The position numbers and the translations under genes were made by a program. From Myxococcales bacterium (lineage in GTDB: Bacteria; Myxococcota; Polyangia; Fen-1088), in NCBI GenBank assembly GCA_003155465.1, contig PMCR01000411.1:1-18685 (forward strand): 18,685 nucleotides of DNA, written 5' to 3'. Every line of letters starts with the position of its first letter. Within the stretch, counting starts at the first letter, position 1. Below are positions 14,855 to 18,685 of this stretch, one piece after another. The notes under the pieces are model-generated. The model was not told the origin of the DNA. It ran no database searches and saw only the letters and a list, made by a program, of their open reading frames with translations.

Positions 14855-14929
14855 GGAAGGGGCGGCATCATGAACCCTCAGAGCGACTAGATTGAAAAGG
14901 ACCAGACAAGCGGCAACCGGAGCAAAGCA

Positions 14930-15334
14930 ATGAATGCCTACCGCACCTACACCAACGCCACCGTGAGCACGGCCTCAGCGCCGCGAATCATGATGACCCT
15001 GTTCGAGACCGCACTTCGCCATATGCGCACCGCACGGGCTGCCTACGCCAAGGGCGACTACCGGACGGGCGGCGAGGCCGCGGAACGGGCGGCGGCAATC
15101 GTGTTGGGCCTACAGGCCACGCTCAAGCGCGAGATGGCGCCCAGTCTGTGCGAGCAACTCGACGCGGTCTACGGTTTCGTGGTCGGCCGCCTGACCATGG
15201 CCATCGGTGGCATGTCGGCCCAGTACGTGGAAGAGGCAGAGCGGGTATTTCTCCCCATCGTCGAGGCATTCGACCAGGCCGTGGCCAGTGAGGCCGTGGC
15301 GCCGGTTGCAGCGGCCGGGGGTGCAGGCCGATGA
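14930..15334 (+). CDS. fliS: Flagellin export chaperone FliS
   Basis: Binds the C-terminal helix of newly made flagellin, stops it polymerising in the cytoplasm and hands it to the export gate. The 134-residue product has the family landmarks: YRTYTNATVSTASAPRIMMT with LFETALRHMRTAR (residues about 4-36), an ERAAAIVLGLQATLKREM helix, and LDAVYGFVVGRLTMAIGG followed by EEAERVFLPIVEAFDQAV. The last ten residues are an Ala/Gly-rich tail. GGAG (14919-14922) lies seven bases before ATG 14930. It sits between flagellin and fliD, the usual place, and its stop overlaps the next start. Confidence 0.9.
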   Translation: MNAYRTYTNATVSTASAPRIMMTLFETALRHMRTARAAYAKGDYRTGGEAAERAAAIVLGLQATLKREMAPSLCEQLDAVYGFVVGRLTMAIGGMSAQYVEEAERVFLPIVEAFDQAVASEAVAPVAAAGGAGR

Positions 15335-15618
15335 CCGCGACCCGCGATCCCTGGCTGACCATTCTTGAAGAAGGCGCCCAACTCCTGCAGGCTGGCAACG
15401 CCGAGCAAGCTGCGCAGGCGCTCGCGGGATTGCGGGTCTTGTGTGACCCAACCGCCTTGCGACCGTGCCCGGCGGTTGTCGCGCAGGCGCGCGATCTGCT
15501 GCAGCGCTGTTTCGCCGCCGAGGCTAGTTTGCGACAGCAGGTGGTGGAAGATCTGAACCGTCTCGCCTCTGGCCAGCGGACCCAGGCCTATCGCCATCCC
15601 GCTCAAGGGCCGCGTTAG
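15331..15618 (+). CDS. Small helical protein in the FliT position
   Basis: A 95-residue protein whose ATG overlaps the fliS stop (ATGA). It consists mostly of amphipathic helices (EEGAQLLQAGNAEQAAQALA; AQARDLLQRCFAAEASLRQQ; VVEDLNRLASGQR). FliT, the chaperone of the filament cap FliD, is a small helical protein normally encoded between fliS and other late genes, and fliD follows here after 33 bases. I see no sequence motif that proves FliT, so the assignment rests on size, helicity and position. Alternatively it is a lineage-specific regulator or chaperone. Confidence 0.55.
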   Translation: MTATRDPWLTILEEGAQLLQAGNAEQAAQALAGLRVLCDPTALRPCPAVVAQARDLLQRCFAAEASLRQQVVEDLNRLASGQRTQAYRHPAQGPR

Positions 15619-15651
15619 ACCTGCCGATACCCGATCAAGGAGAGTCTTCTC

Positions 15652-17046
15652 ATGTCCAGCACCATCACCACGACCGGTCCGCTCTTTCAGGCCGGTGGGC
15701 TCGCCTCCGGGCTTGATACCAACTCGATCGTCGACAAGATCATCGCCGCTGCATCGGCGCCCATGCTGCAGATTCAGAAGCAGCAAGCGGCCTACTCGGT
15801 CCAGATCTCGACCGTGGCCAACCTGACCAGCAAGCTGAAGACCTTCCAGGAGGCGACCGACACGCTTGCCACCTGCGGGCTGGCACCCATCCAGCCCGAT
15901 TCGACCTACGCGGACTTCACCGTGACCGGCACGGCCCCGAGCGAGGGCAACTACACGATCCAGGTCGACACCCTGGCGCGTGCCGCGAAGATGCACAGCA
16001 AGAGCTTCACCTCCGCGCAAGACCCCGCCGCGGTTGGCCTGACCGGCAGTCTTCAATTCAGGATTGACGGTGTCACGAGTCCCAGCACCGCAATCAACAT
16101 CACCGGCAAGAGCCTGGCCGATATCGCCGAGGCCATCAACAGACAGGTTTCACAGGTGACCGCATCGGTGGTCTCCACCGGCAGCGGCTACCGCCTGTCG
16201 GTCATACGCAAGGACACGGGCTACGCCAGCACCGCGCCTACGGCCCTGGAGATCGTCAGCGATCCGGGCTTGCAACTGGAAACCATCCAGACCGCACGAA
16301 ACGCCTCGCTGACATTCGACGGTCTGCCCATCGAACGCCAAACCAACTCCATCACCGGTCTCATCCCCGGCGTGACTTTCGCCTTGCGGGGCGAGTCCAA
16401 TGTGGCCACTGAGGTCAGCTTCGTCCGCAATACCAGCGCGGCAGCCGCGAACATCCAGAGTTTCATCACCGCCTACAATGACGTGGTCACTCTTCTCAAC
16501 ACCCAGTTGCGGCCCGATCCCTCACAAGCTGCCACCAACAATCCTCTGGCTGGGTCGTCATTTCTTAGCCTCGAACGCGACATGCAGAAGCTGGTTGGGC
16601 AGAGTGTGAACAATAGCGGCGTGGTGCAGAACCTGTCTGACCTGAACGTGAAGATGCAGGATGACGGGACGTTGGTACTCGACCAGATCGCCTACCAGAA
16701 GACGTTTACCGAGGCCCTGGACGCAGACCCTCAGGGCGCCAACCAGATCTTCACCGCGGCCACGACCGGCCTGGGCGCGCTGGTAGACACCTTGGTTGCC
16801 AGGCAGGCTGATCCCTTGGATGGGGCGTTGGTGGGCGAAACCAAGTTGTTGAAGGACAGCGTCAGCTCGCTCGATGGCACCGTCGCCTACTGGCAGGTCC
16901 GCCTGGACAATGAGCGCGCGCGGCTGAGTGCCTCATTCACCGCCATGGAGGGGACGATCGCCACCCTCAACATGGCAAGCAACTACTTGAACGCGATGTT
17001 CTACAGCGGCACCAGCAACACCTACAAGACCACCAGCAACTCGTAG
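15652..17046 (+). CDS. fliD: Flagellar filament cap protein FliD (HAP2)
   Basis: Caps the growing filament and guides flagellin folding at the tip. The 464-residue product has the N-terminal FliD motif GGLASGLDTNSIVDKIIAAA (about 15-34) with a following coiled-coil stretch, and a middle with NYTIQVDTLARAAKMHSKSF and SITGLIPGVTFALRGESN. The C-terminal region has NIQSFITAYNDVVTLLNTQL, a late QNLSDLNVKMQDDGTLVLDQ segment, and the closing RLDNERARLSASFTAMEGTI with TLNMASNYLNAMFY. The length is normal. AAGGAGAG (15637-15644) is a strong ribosome binding site. It is the last flagellar structural gene before the intergenic region upstream of cheA. Confidence 0.94.
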   Translation: MSSTITTTGPLFQAGGLASGLDTNSIVDKIIAAASAPMLQIQKQQAAYSVQISTVANLTSKLKTFQEATDTLATCGLAPIQPDSTYADFTVTGTAPSEGNYTIQVDTLARAAKMHSKSFTSAQDPAAVGLTGSLQFRIDGVTSPSTAINITGKSLADIAEAINRQVSQVTASVVSTGSGYRLSVIRKDTGYASTAPTALEIVSDPGLQLETIQTARNASLTFDGLPIERQTNSITGLIPGVTFALRGESNVATEVSFVRNTSAAAANIQSFITAYNDVVTLLNTQLRPDPSQAATNNPLAGSSFLSLERDMQKLVGQSVNNSGVVQNLSDLNVKMQDDGTLVLDQIAYQKTFTEALDADPQGANQIFTAATTGLGALVDTLVARQADPLDGALVGETKLLKDSVSSLDGTVAYWQVRLDNERARLSASFTAMEGTIATLNMASNYLNAMFYSGTSNTYKTTSNS

Positions 17047-17079
17047 TCCGCAAGTCTACGCGCTTTCTCTATCCGAGCC

Positions 17080-17155
17080 GCCGGGCAGTCGACAGCGAAA
17101 CCCTGCAGTCCCCGTCGGGAAACCGACACTCCCGGTTCGCAACCGTCTGCCCGGC
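17080..17155 (+). other. Candidate structured RNA: three-way junction with GAAA tetraloop
   Basis: Outer helix: GCCGGGCAG (17080-17088) pairs perfectly with CTGCCCGGC (17147-17155). Inside are a hairpin with a GNRA loop, GTCGG-GAAA-CCGAC (17114-17127), and a second hairpin, CGGTT-CGC-AACCG (17133-17145). An alternative helix, CCCTGC (17101-17106) with GCAGGG (17154-17159), would compete with the outer helix. The pairings are read directly from sequence; that they form in vivo or act as a switch is inference. The layout recalls the c-di-GMP-I riboswitch, but its conserved sequence blocks are missing. The antisense strand would pair equally well. Confidence 0.4.
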
Positions 17156-17196
17156 AGGGCGAGCACCTCAACCAATCGAATTTTTGCGGGGCCGCG

Positions 17197-17290
17197 AAGC
17201 CCGGCACCGGGCTTGCACGACAACTTGGCCGTGCCTCCACCACGGCGCAATTCCGCGGAATCATCCTCTTTGAACGTCAGTTCTCTGACG
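17197..17290. other. Series of inverted repeats in the cheA upstream region
   Basis: AAGCCCG-GCAC-CGGGCTT (17197-17214), CCGTG-CCTCCAC-CACGG (17229-17245), the 12-bp palindrome ATTCCGCGGAAT (17250-17261), and CGTCAG-TTCT-CTGACG (17275-17290) follow each other closely. None is followed by a T-run, so none is a standard terminator. The last hairpin ends 24 bases before the cheA ribosome binding site and the palindrome could be an operator. Functions are not known. Confidence 0.4.
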
Positions 17291-17324
17291 GCGGAACGAT
17301 GCTACGTGGCTTCGAGGTGATCGC

Positions 17325-18685
17325 ATGGCGGTGGCTTTGCTCGATTCGGCAATAGAAGAACTCGCGGCAGCCGTTGTGATGACCGACGCGAACGATCAGG
17401 AGTCAATCGACACTGTTCGTCGCTGCTTGCAGAGGCTGCGCGAAGCTGTCCAGTCGGGCGGCGAATCAGAGGAATTGATAGCGCGGGCCGACGCGTGCAT
17501 CGCTTTGGAGAAGCGGCTCGGGGTATTGGGTGCGCAGGCCGATGCTTTGGCCCTAGGTGCGCTTTCCGATGCCGTTGGGCGTCTGCAGACATGCGTGGCG
17601 ACGACTGCACAATCGCGCAAGCCGGCGGCAGCGACAGAAACCGCAGCGGGCCATTGTGCGGCGGCCGGCAAGAGTTCAACCGGGTCACGGGCGTCTGCGA
17701 CCTTGCCCGCGCGGGTAACGCGCGACGAGGACACGGTGGGTCTCATTGGCGAGTTTCTGAGTGAGAGCGAAGACGGACTTGGGCGCGCGGACCAGATCCT
17801 GATGAACATTGATCATGGAGATGCCAGCGTCGAGGCCGTCAACGGCCTGTTCCGTGTCTTTCACACCGTCAAGGGCGTGGCGGGCTTCCTGGAGCTGAAC
17901 GAGATCACCACATTGGCCCACACCACCGAGACCATGCTCAACCGTTGCCGCGAGGGCACGCTGAAGCTGGCGGACGAACGGCTGGATGTCGTGTTCGACG
18001 CCACCGCCATGGTGCGCCGGATGTTGGGCGAGTTGCGCGCAGCGGTGCAAGACAGCACACGATTTGCGACCCGCGAGAATCTGGATGGACTGCTGCAACG
18101 TTTGCGCCTGCTGACCGAGGATACGCCCCCTGCTGTCACGGCAGCGCCAGCCGAGCCAACTCCGATCGAGCCGGCCGTTTCAGTCTCCTCCATCAGCCAC
18201 CGCCCAGAGGCGCTCGGGGGCACCAAGCTGCGCGAAACCGTGAAGGTCGATCTCGATCGAGTCGACAACCTGGTGGCCATGGTGGGCGAGCTGGTCGTGG
18301 TCGAGGCCATGGTGGTCAACGCGCCTGAAATCGCCAAGTTCGGATCAGCGCGCGTGCGTACCTGCCTGTCCCAACTGGCCAAGGTCACGCGCGATCTACA
18401 GGACGTAGGCATGCGCATGCGCATGGTGCCGGTGGCGGGAGTGTTCCAGAGGATGGCACGCATGTCGCGCGACCTGGGCCGCAAGAGTGGCAAGCAATTG
18501 CGTTTCCTGCTTTCGGGCGAGACCACCGAGATGGATCGCAGCATGGTCGAGCAGATCGCCGACCCGCTGGTGCACATGATCCGTAATGCCGTGGACCACG
18601 GGCTTGAGCCGCCTGACGAGCGGCGCAGGGCCGGCAAACCCGACGAGGGCACCATCCGCCTGTCCGCCTATCATGAAGGCGGCCA
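17325..18685 (+). CDS. cheA: Chemotaxis histidine kinase CheA (5' part, runs off the window)
   Basis: Receives signals from chemoreceptors through CheW, autophosphorylates and passes phosphate to CheY. The frame is open for 453 codons to the right edge. Residues 1-92 are helical and unrecognised and 93-135 are an Ala/Ser-rich linker. The HPt (P1) domain runs about 137-245, with phospho-accepting His180 in HTVKGVAGFLEL. A short Pro/Ala linker (about 270-295) stands where P2 would be. The P3 dimerisation part begins near 301 (KVDLDRVDNLVAMVGELVVV). The kinase domain begins after MRMRMVPVAGVFQRM and includes the N box HMIRNAVDHG (417-426, Asn421). The later G boxes and P5 lie outside. GAGG (17314-17317) is seven bases before ATG 17325. 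CheA normally starts at HPt, so the N-terminal extension is unusual. Confidence 0.93.
   Translation, partial: MAVALLDSAIEELAAAVVMTDANDQESIDTVRRCLQRLREAVQSGGESEELIARADACIALEKRLGVLGAQADALALGALSDAVGRLQTCVATTAQSRKPAAATETAAGHCAAAGKSSTGSRASATLPARVTRDEDTVGLIGEFLSESEDGLGRADQILMNIDHGDASVEAVNGLFRVFHTVKGVAGFLELNEITTLAHTTETMLNRCREGTLKLADERLDVVFDATAMVRRMLGELRAAVQDSTRFATRENLDGLLQRLRLLTEDTPPAVTAAPAEPTPIEPAVSVSSISHRPEALGGTKLRETVKVDLDRVDNLVAMVGELVVVEAMVVNAPEIAKFGSARVRTCLSQLAKVTRDLQDVGMRMRMVPVAGVFQRMARMSRDLGRKSGKQLRFLLSGETTEMDRSMVEQIADPLVHMIRNAVDHGLEPPDERRRAGKPDEGTIRLSAYHEGG

Noticed and set aside
17080..17155. Assignment of the intergenic RNA as a c-di-GMP-I (GEMM) riboswitch
   Set aside because: The layout with a GAAA loop is similar, but the conserved GGCAAACC and GACGCAAAGCC blocks are absent.
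17172..17198. Sigma-28-like box ahead of cheA: CCAA, 15 bases, GCCGCGAA
   Set aside because: The -10 matches six of eight positions and the spacing is right, but the -35 box matches poorly; the start would also fall in the hairpin at 17197-17214.
18454..18468. Sigma-54-like sequence TGGCACGCATGTCGC
   Set aside because: Correct GG/GC spacing but a non-consensus -12 box, and it lies within the conserved coding region of cheA.

Overview
The window is a GC-rich piece of a chromosome from a Gram-negative, flagellated bacterium. P-ring and L-ring genes (flgI, flgH) require an outer membrane. A textbook sigma-54 promoter, single-domain FlgJ, the order flgF-G-A-H-I-J-M-N-K-L and a secreted START protein fit a deltaproteobacterial or Myxococcota-type lineage best. 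That placement is inference from gene order and remembered family resemblance, not a database result. No tRNA, rRNA, CRISPR array or insertion sequence was seen.

Left part (1-2203): the 3' end of a large secreted or surface protein. It has a Thr/Ser-rich stalk encoded by 60-bp tandem repeats, two BIG2 Ig-like domains and seven SBBP-type beta-propeller repeats, and its start lies outside the window. A 16-bp palindrome follows it, then a 24-nt alternating purine/pyrimidine tract.

Lipid part (2325-5137): a BtaA-like (DUF3419) aminocarboxypropyl transferase-type protein, a 71-residue membrane protein and phosphatidylserine decarboxylase lie in tight order on the plus strand. A periplasmic START-domain protein converges on them from the minus strand. 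Together they look like a polar-lipid headgroup cluster.

Flagellar part (5300-17046): fliJ is alone on the minus strand and divergent from a long plus-strand flagellar cluster. That cluster opens with a consensus sigma-54 promoter at 5806-5820. It encodes, in order, distal rod (flgF, flgG), P-ring chaperone (flgA), L-ring (flgH), P-ring (flgI), rod-binding protein (flgJ), anti-sigma-28 factor (flgM), junction-protein chaperone (flgN), hook-filament junction (flgK, flgL), flagellin (fliC), flagellin chaperone (fliS), a small FliT-position protein and the filament cap (fliD). Stop/start overlaps at flgA-flgH, flgI-flgJ, flgJ-flgM and fliS-fliT-like indicate translational coupling. The genes follow assembly order from rod to filament.

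Right edge (17325-18685): the 5' part of cheA, running off the window. It has an unusual ~136-residue N-terminal extension before the HPt domain and no obvious P2 domain. The 278-bp gap between fliD and cheA is dense in inverted repeats and includes a possible three-way-junction RNA with a GAAA tetraloop; this is the most interesting non-coding signal here. I did not find a clear undescribed system. The best candidates for follow-up are this intergenic RNA structure, the lipid cluster with its in-frame amber codon ahead of psd, and the overlapping terminator/alternative hairpin after fliC.
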